Positions 24,321-32,174 of a stretch of DNA of 41,165 nucleotides are shown here, piece by piece. The stretch spans positions 1 to 41,165 of the forward strand of contig JALFSW010000047.1 of assembly GCA_022779305.1 (NCBI GenBank). Reading direction: 5' to 3'. Under the pieces are notes generated by a model. That model searched no databases. It was not told the origin of the DNA and saw only the letters and a list, made by a program, of their open reading frames with translations. How positions within the stretch are numbered: position 1 is the stretch's first letter; every line of letters starts with the position of its first letter. The position numbers were made by a program, and so were the translations under genes. Source of the stretch: Prevotella sp. GTDB taxonomy: Bacteria; Bacteroidota; Bacteroidia; Bacteroidales; Bacteroidaceae.

Positions 24321-24452
24321 GGATAACAAAGGCTTATTTGCTTTGTAAGTGTACTATGTTTTGTAATTGGTTGTTTATCAGTTGTTTATATGTTCTTCAA
24401 AATTAATTCAAAAATAGAGGAAGTCTGTTTTTACTTTTACTGAAAAACTGCA

Positions 24453-25226
24453 TCACTCATCCATATCAAGTACCAGTCCGTCATAGGCAAGAAAGACAGA
24501 AGTGGGCAAACGTTTTTGCGCTTCATCATGCAGCCCTATTCGGTCGGTGAGGTGAGTGAGATAAACTCTTTTTGCTCCAACTTCTTGGCTGAAGGCGATA
24601 GCCTCGTCTACTAAGTGGTGAGAATGATGCTCACGTTCCCAACGCAGGGCATTGATAATTAAAACTTCTGTTCCTGCGACACAATCTTTGTCGATTGTGT
24701 TGATGGTTTTCATGTCGGTGATGTATGTAAGTTGCCCTATTCTGTAAGCTAAGATGGGTAAGTTGCCATGCATTACTTCAAAAGGAAGGATGTCTAAGTT
24801 GCCCACTCGAAAATACTTTCTGGGCGAAATGGTGTGGAGGTTTAGGCGTGGCACACCAGGGTAGAGTTGTTCCGTGAAGCAATAGGGGAGGTTATTGCGC
24901 AGTCCTTGACAAGTGGCTTCGTTGGCAAACAGGTCAATGTCTCCTAACTTACAATAGGGGCGAAGGTCGTCAATACCACCTACGTGGTCATAGTGTATGT
25001 GGGTAAGTAAAACACCATCGAATTTCTCGAAAGGTATTGATAGGGCTTGTTGGCGAAAGTCGGGACCGCAATCAATGAGCAAACGTGTGTCTTCTGCTTC
25101 AATAAGCACCGACGAACGCAATCGCTTGTCTTTTAAGTTGGTGCTTCTACAAACTTCACAATCGCAACCAATGACAGGTACGCCGTTTGATGTGCCTGTG
25201 CCTAAAAATCTTACCCTCATCGTCAT
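24453..25226 (-). CDS. MBL-fold metallo-hydrolase (PhnP-like)
   Basis: 257 residues (a start two codons later, MRVRFLG, is equally plausible). FLGTGTSNGVPVIGCDCEVC is the usual PhnP-type opening with a structural-zinc Cys pair. THIHYDHVGG (about 79-88) is the HxHxDH metal motif, and EVMHGNLP, ITDMKTI and LTHLTDRIG contain later ligands. The family hydrolyses phosphodiesters such as cyclic nucleotides. There is no phn gene nearby, so the substrate is open. It follows murB by 35 bp and is probably cotranscribed. Confidence 0.9.
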   Translation of the reverse strand: MTMRVRFLGTGTSNGVPVIGCDCEVCRSTNLKDKRLRSSVLIEAEDTRLLIDCGPDFRQQALSIPFEKFDGVLLTHIHYDHVGGIDDLRPYCKLGDIDLFANEATCQGLRNNLPYCFTEQLYPGVPRLNLHTISPRKYFRVGNLDILPFEVMHGNLPILAYRIGQLTYITDMKTINTIDKDCVAGTEVLIINALRWEREHHSHHLVDEAIAFSQEVGAKRVYLTHLTDRIGLHDEAQKRLPTSVFLAYDGLVLDMDE

Positions 25227-25261
25227 TTTTTATCTTCTCTGTTTTTAATTGAGTTTAAACC

Positions 25262-26266
25262 TCAAATGATATTCACTTCTGGATGAATGTCTATTCCGAA
25301 TTTTTGGATTACATCCGCTTGAATAGCTTTGCACAGACGAACAATGTCTTGCCCTGTAGCTTGTCCGTAATTAACCAAGACAAGTGATTGCTTTTCGTAA
25401 ACGCCAGCTTCGCCCATTCTTCGCCCTTTCCATCCACATTGTTCTATTAACCAGCCAGCAGGAATTTTCATTTGTTTTTCGTTCACAACATAGTGGGGCA
25501 TGTTGCTATACTGCGCTGCAAGTTCTGCATATTTCTCAATGTCCACAATCGGGTTCATGAAGAAACTACCTGCATTGCCCAATGTTTTAGGGTCGGGGAG
25601 TTTTTCGTTCCGAATGTTGATAATCGTCTGTCGGAGTTCTTCGGCTGTGGGTTGTGCTATGCCTTGTTGAACAAGTCTTGTTGTGATGTTGCCGTAGTCT
25701 AATTTCGGTGTGAATGTTTTTGATAAACGAAACGTTACGTGCGTGATGAGGTAACGATTTTTCCATTCGTTTTTAAATCTACTTTGTCGGTAGGCATAGG
25801 CACATTCAGCATTCTTTAGTATCTGAATTTTGCCCGAATGGATTTCCACAGCTTCTATTTCTTCTATCAACTCTTGCACCTCTGCGCCATAAGCACCTAT
25901 GTTTTGCACTGCACTGGCACCCACATCGCCTGGGATGAGTGAGAGATTTTCAGCTCCATAGAGTTGTTTCGATAGACAAAAATCAATGAATTTGTCCCAT
26001 TCATAGCCCGATCCGCATCGCACACGGATTTCATCAATTTGCGCAATGTACTGAATGGCAGAACGCACCACAATTCCCTCATAATCGCCTGTGAGCAGAA
26101 GATTGCTTCCTCCGCCAATGATGAGAAATGGGTCGTTGCTTGCCGAGAGTATTTGTGCCACCTGTTGGGCTTCCTCTGTAGTTGCATATTCAATAAACCT
26201 TCGGCACGTTGCGTTGATGCCGAAGGTGTTATGATGCAATAGATTATAGTTTTGTATATCTCTCAT
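25262..26266 (-). CDS. murB: UDP-N-acetylenolpyruvoylglucosamine reductase
   Basis: 334 residues, type I MurB length. FAD- and NADPH-dependent reduction giving UDP-N-acetylmuramate for peptidoglycan, cytoplasmic. Seen: IGGGSNLLL flavin loop, PGDVGASAVQNIGAYGAEV, YRQSRFKNEWKN, NAGSFFMNP with the catalytic Ser, and AGWLIEQCGWKG. It lies 88 bp downstream of the DUF4348 gene and is followed by the MBL hydrolase. Confidence 0.96.
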   Translation of the reverse strand: MRDIQNYNLLHHNTFGINATCRRFIEYATTEEAQQVAQILSASNDPFLIIGGGSNLLLTGDYEGIVVRSAIQYIAQIDEIRVRCGSGYEWDKFIDFCLSKQLYGAENLSLIPGDVGASAVQNIGAYGAEVQELIEEIEAVEIHSGKIQILKNAECAYAYRQSRFKNEWKNRYLITHVTFRLSKTFTPKLDYGNITTRLVQQGIAQPTAEELRQTIINIRNEKLPDPKTLGNAGSFFMNPIVDIEKYAELAAQYSNMPHYVVNEKQMKIPAGWLIEQCGWKGRRMGEAGVYEKQSLVLVNYGQATGQDIVRLCKAIQADVIQKFGIDIHPEVNII

Positions 26267-26354
26267 TTTTAATTTTTATAGGATGAAACAACAAGGCGGT
26301 TACATTTGTTTGTCCTCGAAAAATTTTGCTTTTCTTACTTCGTTGCTAAATACT

Positions 26355-27206
26355 TCAAGACGCATTGATTTTCACCAATTGCCAACCGTTACCCTTTTTC
26401 TTGAACACCAATTGGGTTTCCACACCATTTGAAAGTCCGCGGAAAGTGAGAATTTTCTGATTGCTGTCCACATTCTTTTGTCCATAGAGAATATTGTAGA
26501 TCATATTCTTGGGCACTTCTGGTAAGAAGCTGCTCCATTCGGCTGCTGCAATCTTTGTGCGCACCATAGCCGTTTCTTCTCCGTTGGGGTCTGGTCCATA
26601 ATAGGGCAGCGGATTTTTTACATAAGAAAGATTGTTCTCTGCGAAGAATTTGGGTAGGAAATTAAGGAAAGATGCATTGTGGTTGTCGTTGAATCCAACT
26701 TTGCGTATTTCGCTCAGTCGCCACGTACCTTCTTGATGATCGAAACAATATTGTTCAACAATACCTTGCTTGAGATAGATTTTCTCAACAATCACACTGT
26801 CTATGTCTGTAGACTTGGCAGCCTCCATATGCTTGTTATCATCAAAAATCAACGTGTAATAGCCTTGGCGGCGGAAGAACTGGTCTGTCTTCCATTGTTC
26901 TTTTTTGATTTCAGATACTTTTCCGTTAGCATCTACGCTGCGCAACGGAAATTTAATTCTGTTGCGTTGCAACTTTTTGTTGGCAATGAAATTAAAGAAG
27001 AAATCATCAAAGAGTTGGTCGGCAGCTTTAGGCATAGGAGTTTCTTCAATGATGGTTGATGTTGAGTCGATTGTGTCGTGAGGTACTGTAATGATGGAAT
27101 CTTGCGCAACAGAGTCTTCTGTTTCCACTTTCTTATTGGTACACCCTGTACCAACTGTCATCATTGCAATGCAGACAATAATAGTGAATAGTATTGCTTT
27201 TCTCAT
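26355..27206 (-). CDS. DUF4348 family lipoprotein
   Basis: 283 residues with lipobox GTGC (Cys22). A Thr/Ser/Asp-rich linker (about 25-60) precedes a compact domain that starts QLFDDFFFNFIANKKLQRNRIKFPL and ends with the two-strand block QLVFKKKGNGWQLVKI. It matches the Bacteroidetes DUF4348 family, whose function is unknown. The gene has its own promoter (27233-27240) and a solo repeat end behind that promoter at 27312-27346. Confidence 0.85.
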   Translation of the reverse strand: MRKAILFTIIVCIAMMTVGTGCTNKKVETEDSVAQDSIITVPHDTIDSTSTIIEETPMPKAADQLFDDFFFNFIANKKLQRNRIKFPLRSVDANGKVSEIKKEQWKTDQFFRRQGYYTLIFDDNKHMEAAKSTDIDSVIVEKIYLKQGIVEQYCFDHQEGTWRLSEIRKVGFNDNHNASFLNFLPKFFAENNLSYVKNPLPYYGPDPNGEETAMVRTKIAAAEWSSFLPEVPKNMIYNILYGQKNVDSNQKILTFRGLSNGVETQLVFKKKGNGWQLVKINAS

Positions 27207-27232
27207 ATTTTTGTAACTATCAAATATTGATG

Positions 27233-27240
27233 CAAATGTA
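27233..27240 (-). promoter_or_regulatory. -7 box of DUF4348 gene
   Basis: Minus-strand TACATTTG, full match to TAnnTTTG, with TTG 19 bases upstream at the -33 position, 27 bp before the start codon. Confidence 0.65.
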
Positions 27241-27311
27241 CTATATTTATTTGAACATTCAAAAAAGAAATTGAAAATAAAATTGTGAGGACTTTTATTT
27301 TTGTGTTAAAT

Positions 27312-27346
27312 ACAATCCGTTTGGTCTCTAATGACCGAGTTGGGTT
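27312..27346 (+). repeat. Solo right end of the dispersed repeat
   Basis: Reads CAATCCGTTTGGTC, TCTAATGACC and GAGTTGGGTT in sequence, matching the 3' hairpin of copy 3 (AATCCGTTTGGTC...). Nothing of the rest of the element is present. It lies between the divergent promoters of the DUF4348 gene and pheS. Confidence 0.75.
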
Positions 27347-27425
27347 GAAGCTGCAAAGCATGGATGACGAAACAAAAAAACACGATTTTCGCTTTACTCT
27401 CTTTTCTTTTCAAATTATATGTTGT

Positions 27426-27433
27426 ACCTTTGC
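27426..27433 (+). promoter_or_regulatory. -7 box of pheS
   Basis: TACCTTTG, full match to TAnnTTTG, about 20 bp upstream of the pheS start, preceded by a T-rich -33 region. The position gives a very short leader. Confidence 0.7.
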
Positions 27434-27451
27434 ATTAAAATAGCAAAGAAT

Positions 27452-28492
27452 ATGATCTTAGAAAAGATAGAAAATCTCTTGAAAGAAGTGAGTTCCGTAG
27501 CTGCAAAAAGTGCAGAGGAGGTGGAACAACTTCGTTTAAAATATTTGAGCAAGAAAGGCGAAATCAACGCCTTGATGGGTGAGTTTCGCAACGTTCCAGC
27601 TGAAGAGAAAAAGGCCGTTGGCGTGAAAATCAATGAACTCAAGCAATTAGCGCAAGAAAAAATCAATGCACTCAAAGAAGCCTTGGAAACCAGTGATGCA
27701 CAAAACGATGGTATTGACCTCACGCGCACGGCTTATCCGATTGCTCTGGGAAGTAGACATCCGCTCACGTTGGTAAAGAATGAGATTATCAATATCTTTT
27801 CTCGGATGGGTTTCAGCCTTTATTTAGGTCCTGAAATAGACGATGATAAGCACGTTTTCACGATGCTCAATTTTGCTGCCGACCATCCAGCGCGTGACAT
27901 GCAAGACACGTTCTTCATCGAACGTACTAACACGATGGATGTAACGAAGAATGTTATCTTACGCAGTCATACGTCGAACGATGAGGCGCATTATATGTCG
28001 ACCCACGAGCCACCCATACGTGTTTTGTGTCCAGGGCGTGTTTATCGTAATGAAGCAATCAGTGCACGTGCGCATTGCTTCTTTCACCAAGTGGAGGGCT
28101 TGTATGTTGATAAGAATGTGAGTTTCACTGACTTAAAACAAGTCTTATTGACATTTGCTCGTGAGATGTTTGGTGCAGAGACACGCATACGTCTTCGCCC
28201 CAGCTATTTTCCTTTCACAGAACCCAGTGCAGAAATGGACATCAATTGTAATATCTGTGGTGGCAAGGGCTGTGGATTTTGTAAGCACACAGGATGGGTG
28301 GAAATCTTGGGTTGTGGAATGGTAGATCCGCATGATTTAGAGGCTTGTGGCATTGATTCTAATGTGTATACGGGCTATGCTTTTGGGATGGGTGTGGAAC
28401 GCATCACCAATCTTAAATATCGAGTGAGCGACCTTCGATTGTTCTCTGAAAACGATATTCGTTTCTTGAAAGAATTTGAGGGAGCACAATAA
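27452..28492 (+). CDS. pheS: Phenylalanine-tRNA ligase alpha subunit
   Basis: 346 residues from MILEKIENLLKEVSS; 11 extra open codons upstream overlap the promoter and are rejected. It charges tRNA-Phe as an alpha2-beta2 enzyme. Seen: N-terminal coiled coil (about 1-85), class II motif 2 region RVYRNEAISARAHCFFHQVEGL, FTEPSAEMDI and motif 3 GYAFGMGVERI. CNICGGKGCGFCKHTGW is a Cys-rich insertion seen in many bacterial PheS. It is monocistronic here; pheT is not in the window. Confidence 0.96.
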   Translation: MILEKIENLLKEVSSVAAKSAEEVEQLRLKYLSKKGEINALMGEFRNVPAEEKKAVGVKINELKQLAQEKINALKEALETSDAQNDGIDLTRTAYPIALGSRHPLTLVKNEIINIFSRMGFSLYLGPEIDDDKHVFTMLNFAADHPARDMQDTFFIERTNTMDVTKNVILRSHTSNDEAHYMSTHEPPIRVLCPGRVYRNEAISARAHCFFHQVEGLYVDKNVSFTDLKQVLLTFAREMFGAETRIRLRPSYFPFTEPSAEMDINCNICGGKGCGFCKHTGWVEILGCGMVDPHDLEACGIDSNVYTGYAFGMGVERITNLKYRVSDLRLFSENDIRFLKEFEGAQ

Positions 28493-28513
28493 GAATTTTT
28501 TGTTGTTTTCATA

Positions 28514-28565
28514 AAATTTCAGCGAGTAACTATCTTTTGGATAGAAACTCGCTGAATTTATTTTT
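28514..28565 (+). terminator. Terminator after pheS
   Basis: TCAGCGAGT/ACTCGCTGA with upper stem CTATC/GATAG, then ATTTATTTTT. It lies between convergent pheS and the small secreted protein gene and could serve both. Confidence 0.85.
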
Positions 28566-28597
28566 ATGCGTTTGCTTTTAACTACCGATTGTTCAAT

Positions 28598-28942
28598 TTA
28601 TCGTTGTAAGTGTTTCGTGCGCAAAACTTTACCCGATTTGTTTCGGACTTCTTTGATATAGAAACCTTTTTGAGGAGAGGTCATTTGGCATCCCATTAGG
28701 TCGTAATAAACAACCGAATTATTTTTGTTACTGTCATCAACGTTGGTTACAAGAGTTGTCATTACCCCATCATCAAGACTATTTATCGTTAGATTGCTAG
28801 CTTCCATGATGTAACAAACCGCCTTGCGCGACCAATTAGGATATGTTTTTCCGCTTGGTTTTCCTACTTTTGCAGGATTTTGTGCAGCCATATTCAAGAG
28901 AGCTGCAAATAAAAAGAGTGTAGATAAAATTCTTTTTTTCAT
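28598..28942 (-). CDS. Miniature secreted protein with a sorting-domain-like C-terminus
   Basis: 114 residues from MKKRILSTLFL (an ATG two codons earlier, 28948, is also usable). A signal peptide ending MAAQ is followed by about 35 unrecognised residues. The C-terminal half has VYYDLMGCQM, SPQKGFYIKEVRNKSGKV, which resembles the 'YDLxGRR...KGxYI...GK' tail that ends many large Prevotella secreted proteins. Here there is nothing for the tail to carry, so it is either a deletion remnant or a real small protein. Repeat copy 4 starts 8-14 bp upstream of the start codons, so no native promoter remains. Confidence 0.6.
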   Translation of the reverse strand: MKKRILSTLFLFAALLNMAAQNPAKVGKPSGKTYPNWSRKAVCYIMEASNLTINSLDDGVMTTLVTNVDDSNKNNSVVYYDLMGCQMTSPQKGFYIKEVRNKSGKVLRTKHLQR

Positions 28943-29255
28943 TAGCATTCAAATTAAACCCAAATCGGTCATTAGACCGCTTGGGTTTTCTTTTTTTCTT
29001 ATTTATTCACTTCTCAACCGCTTGCATCTGCTTGTCGGCATCTTCTTTATCGTTTTCTCTTGAAGTAGCTCGCTACATCTGCGATAAAACGCTAAACAAC
29101 CTGCACAGACCATCAGCTGCTATCAGTTTGGTCTCTAATGACCGAATTGGGTTGAAAAGTTATGTTTTTGTGTTTTATTTGCTATTTGTGAAAAGTGAAA
29201 TATTTTTCGGTAAATATAGTTATTATTTTTTGAAACACAAAGAAATATTATATAT
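28943..29255. other. Interval occupied by repeat copy 4
   Basis: Of about 310 bp, 197 are repeat copy 4. The last 100 bp before the helicase stop are AT-rich with no recognised terminator hairpin. Confidence 0.6.
28957..29153 (+). repeat. 197-bp dispersed repeat, copy 4 (consensus-like)
   Basis: Begins AACCCAAATCGGTCATTAGA and ends CTAATGACCGAATTGGGTT. The left hairpin AACCCAA...TTGGGTT is perfect around GGTC-ATTA-GACC. The central palindrome reads GTAGC-TC-GCTAC, keeping both arms. Confidence 0.93.
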
Positions 29256-31955
29256 TTAATTAAAAAATCGACTAATAGTGTCCATGAATGGTGTTAACTC
29301 TCGGCTGTAAATCTCCCCATAGCGATTTACAGCTGCTAGCGAGTAGGCGATGTAAAGACGGCGTTTAGCTCTCGAAAGTGCTACATAAAACTTGCGTGCA
29401 TCTTCGTCATCAAATCGTTTGCCACGATTGTAGGCATTAGGAAAACGTCCATTAACGGCATCAAAGATGATGACATTATCAAACTCTAACCCCTTTGCTT
29501 TATGAATGGTAGTAACATAGATCCTTTCTTTTAGACTCTTACTTTTACAGAAATCACTTTCCTTCATTGTACTGATTTCCAACATGTAGCGTCCTAATTG
29601 TGCTTCTAACGTGTTAGGAATATTTTGGTCGGTTATCATGTCAAGATCAATATAATTCAAAACATAGTCCATACGATTAATTTCATTGATTCGTTTTTCG
29701 TCACGTAGTTGGTTATAAATCTTTTTCAGTTCACGGGTAAGGGCATTTTCCGTCCCTTCTATCATTATATAGCGATTTGTGTGCGCAGACATAAAGATTT
29801 CTTTATAAGCAATTTGCAGTTTTCGTATGTATTTTTTTACGTTAGGATGCTCAATAAATGTTTTCTGATTATCGATCCGAGCAGCGGCTTTTTCTGCACA
29901 TAATTTCACAAGATTAACTGTAGCTTTCACGTCATCAATAGCTTTGTGCGAGTTTTCTCCAGCGAGATGATAATACTTTAGCAATGCTTCCAATTTGTAG
30001 GACTTCAATTTTGGGTCTAAAAGCCGGATTAGTTTTAGCGAATCGAAGCAACGATTGGGTAGACTTTGTGCCGTATTGCCAAAATGGCGATGTAGGTTTT
30101 GTTGCATGATATGAACATCATAATCAGCATTGTGGGCAATGAGTGTTGCGTCACCAACGTATGCAAGAAACCGAGTAAGTCCCTCTTTTGGTGAAAGTAA
30201 TTGATTTTGGAGGAGTTTTGAATGATAAATGTCATACAACGGATTTTCATTTGCACCCAAATGTTGCAAAATCGGGCGAGGCGTTTGCATGTAAATGTCT
30301 AACGGATCACCCACAATTTCTCCCTTTTTGATACGAATGGCTGCAATTTCTATGATGTCGTCTTCGTAAACGTTCAACCCCGTTGTCTCCGTATCGAACA
30401 CAACAAACTCTTCATTTTCATACAGCGACAAGAAGTCTGCAACATAGGTATTATGCTCATAGAGTAAAAAATCGGTTGGTGAAATGCCCAGTTGTTTCAA
30501 ACGATAGACAAAACGTCGTGCAAGTGTATTACTCTCAAAAACTTTCAAGCCTTTGAGAAGTCGTGTCCAAGCCAGAAAATTGTGCTCATTTACTGTGATT
30601 GTCAAATGAGCAATGAGCGTTTTCATTGCCGTTGTGTTGAACATGTCTCGTCCCGACACCTTAAAATATTTTAATTCTGCCTCATCCAATCCCTGACTAA
30701 CGTTATCGGCATCGGCATTGGCGTTCACAATGATAGCAGTTGTTTCGTCTTTGTTCTGTGATGATAGCTGTTTTGTGAGCTGGGCGATATCCATCACTTC
30801 TGCTGCGACAGAACTACTTGCAAGGATGCGAAGATTAGCGGGGGGAGCTTCGCTCGTGTCGTCTGTTATGGGCAAGAGGTCTCGGTTTATGCCCAATTGC
30901 TTTTCGGCATATTCATTAAATATGTCTAAGAGATATTTTGGTGAACGGTGGTTTTTCTGCAAATGGTGAATGTTGCTCTTGCAACGCTCCTTTAATAGCA
31001 TGAGCGTTTCTACTTTTGCACCCATAAAAGAGAAAATGGCTTGTTGTTCATCGCCAAGAAACATCACCATTGGGTCGGATTTGTCCGTCAAGAGATCAAT
31101 AATCGCCAATTGCATGGCGTTTAGATCCTGTACTTCATCAACTTGTATCCAGACATAACGCTTACACGCATCGTCTTTCTTATAAATATCATAGGTATAG
31201 AGAAGCAAATCTTCAAAATCAAGCATATTGTGGGTTTGCTTGTATTGTTCGTAGCAAAGTGCATAATACATTTTTGCATACATCTGCCTTATTTTGTTTC
31301 TCTGCGACCACTCAACCTTACTCAAAATATCCTCATCGCCCATATAGGTTTCCACATTGCGATAAATCTGTATAAATGTTTCACGGTTATAGGCTATTTT
31401 CTCTAAATTGCAAATTATTCGAAGCGATGTTTTGTCATCTTCTGTGAAAGATTCTGGATGCAAATAACAATCACGAGGATGCTGTTTTTCTATCTGATAC
31501 ATCAAATGTGAGAAGAAAATAATCTCTTGATAGGTCTTATTGCGGTTATAGTTTTCGAGTATGCCTTGTTCGTCTTCATCTTTGAAATTGGCTATGATGC
31601 TCACTGCTTCTTCGTCATCAATGATGGATGCGTCTGCTTCTACTTTATTTTCATCAAATAAGAATTTAGCACAAAAATGATGCACGTTCCCCACTTGTAG
31701 TTTTTCTATTTCTTCGTCGGTAATTACTTGTCTAATACGGCTGTTCATTTCGCGTGCTGCGCGATTTGTAAAAGTGAGACACAGCATATCCTCTACCTTT
31801 ACACCTTGCTGATAAGCATAGCGCACTCGCTCTGCAAGGATGTGCGTCTTGCCACATCCTGGAGATGCCAGCACAAGATGATAACCTTTTTCTGTTTCCA
31901 CAATAGGTTTCTGGCTGTTGTCCAATTCTATGTGTTTGTTGTTGATTGATTTCAT
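29256..31955 (-). CDS. UvrD/Rep-type helicase with embedded DEDDh exonuclease
   Basis: 899 residues. Superfamily 1A helicase: Walker A ASPGCGKTH (about 30-38), motif Ia LTFTNRAAREM, Walker B VDEVQD (about 272), GDEQQAIFSF, and C-terminal TTIHKAKGLEFDNVIIFDA and YVALSRAKRRLYIA (about 850-865). Between helicase halves, about residues 515-680, sits a complete DEDDh exonuclease: VVFDTETTGLN, IAHNADYDVHIM, SHKAIDDVKATVNL. One polypeptide therefore unwinds DNA and probably trims 3' ends, suggesting repair or recombination. It is monocistronic. No AddB/RecC-like partner is nearby. Confidence 0.9.
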   Translation of the reverse strand: MKSINNKHIELDNSQKPIVETEKGYHLVLASPGCGKTHILAERVRYAYQQGVKVEDMLCLTFTNRAAREMNSRIRQVITDEEIEKLQVGNVHHFCAKFLFDENKVEADASIIDDEEAVSIIANFKDEDEQGILENYNRNKTYQEIIFFSHLMYQIEKQHPRDCYLHPESFTEDDKTSLRIICNLEKIAYNRETFIQIYRNVETYMGDEDILSKVEWSQRNKIRQMYAKMYYALCYEQYKQTHNMLDFEDLLLYTYDIYKKDDACKRYVWIQVDEVQDLNAMQLAIIDLLTDKSDPMVMFLGDEQQAIFSFMGAKVETLMLLKERCKSNIHHLQKNHRSPKYLLDIFNEYAEKQLGINRDLLPITDDTSEAPPANLRILASSSVAAEVMDIAQLTKQLSSQNKDETTAIIVNANADADNVSQGLDEAELKYFKVSGRDMFNTTAMKTLIAHLTITVNEHNFLAWTRLLKGLKVFESNTLARRFVYRLKQLGISPTDFLLYEHNTYVADFLSLYENEEFVVFDTETTGLNVYEDDIIEIAAIRIKKGEIVGDPLDIYMQTPRPILQHLGANENPLYDIYHSKLLQNQLLSPKEGLTRFLAYVGDATLIAHNADYDVHIMQQNLHRHFGNTAQSLPNRCFDSLKLIRLLDPKLKSYKLEALLKYYHLAGENSHKAIDDVKATVNLVKLCAEKAAARIDNQKTFIEHPNVKKYIRKLQIAYKEIFMSAHTNRYIMIEGTENALTRELKKIYNQLRDEKRINEINRMDYVLNYIDLDMITDQNIPNTLEAQLGRYMLEISTMKESDFCKSKSLKERIYVTTIHKAKGLEFDNVIIFDAVNGRFPNAYNRGKRFDDEDARKFYVALSRAKRRLYIAYSLAAVNRYGEIYSRELTPFMDTISRFFN

Positions 31956-32101
31956 AGCAAATTGATTTTCTTATTTCACATCCTTTGATGTTGTACGTTG
32001 AATATAAAAGAAGCAATTGATTTCTGTACCTACAAAATTAAAGAAAAAAGAGAAAAAAACTATTTTTCAACGACTTTTTTTCTCACCTCCAATAAAAGTT
32101 G

Positions 32102-32109
32102 TACTTTTG
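32102..32109 (+). promoter_or_regulatory. -7 box of phosphohexomutase gene
   Basis: TACTTTTG matches TAnnTTTG, about 66 bp upstream of the start, with a run of T at the -33 region. Confidence 0.6.
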
Positions 32110-32174
32110 TCTTGCTTTTTCAAAGACAATTAAGAAAATCAATACTAACCATAAACGATTTAAACCAATAACAG

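Larger units (their letters stand above)
23776..24452. other. 677-bp non-coding interval
   Basis: Contains a solo right end of the dispersed repeat (23809-23839), a terminator (23855-23915), repeat copy 3 (23953-24149), three degenerate CATCGAA 20-mers flanking copy 3, a GCCTCAGTTG fragment (24303-24320) and about 130 bp of AT-rich sequence with nothing recognised. Confidence 0.7.
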
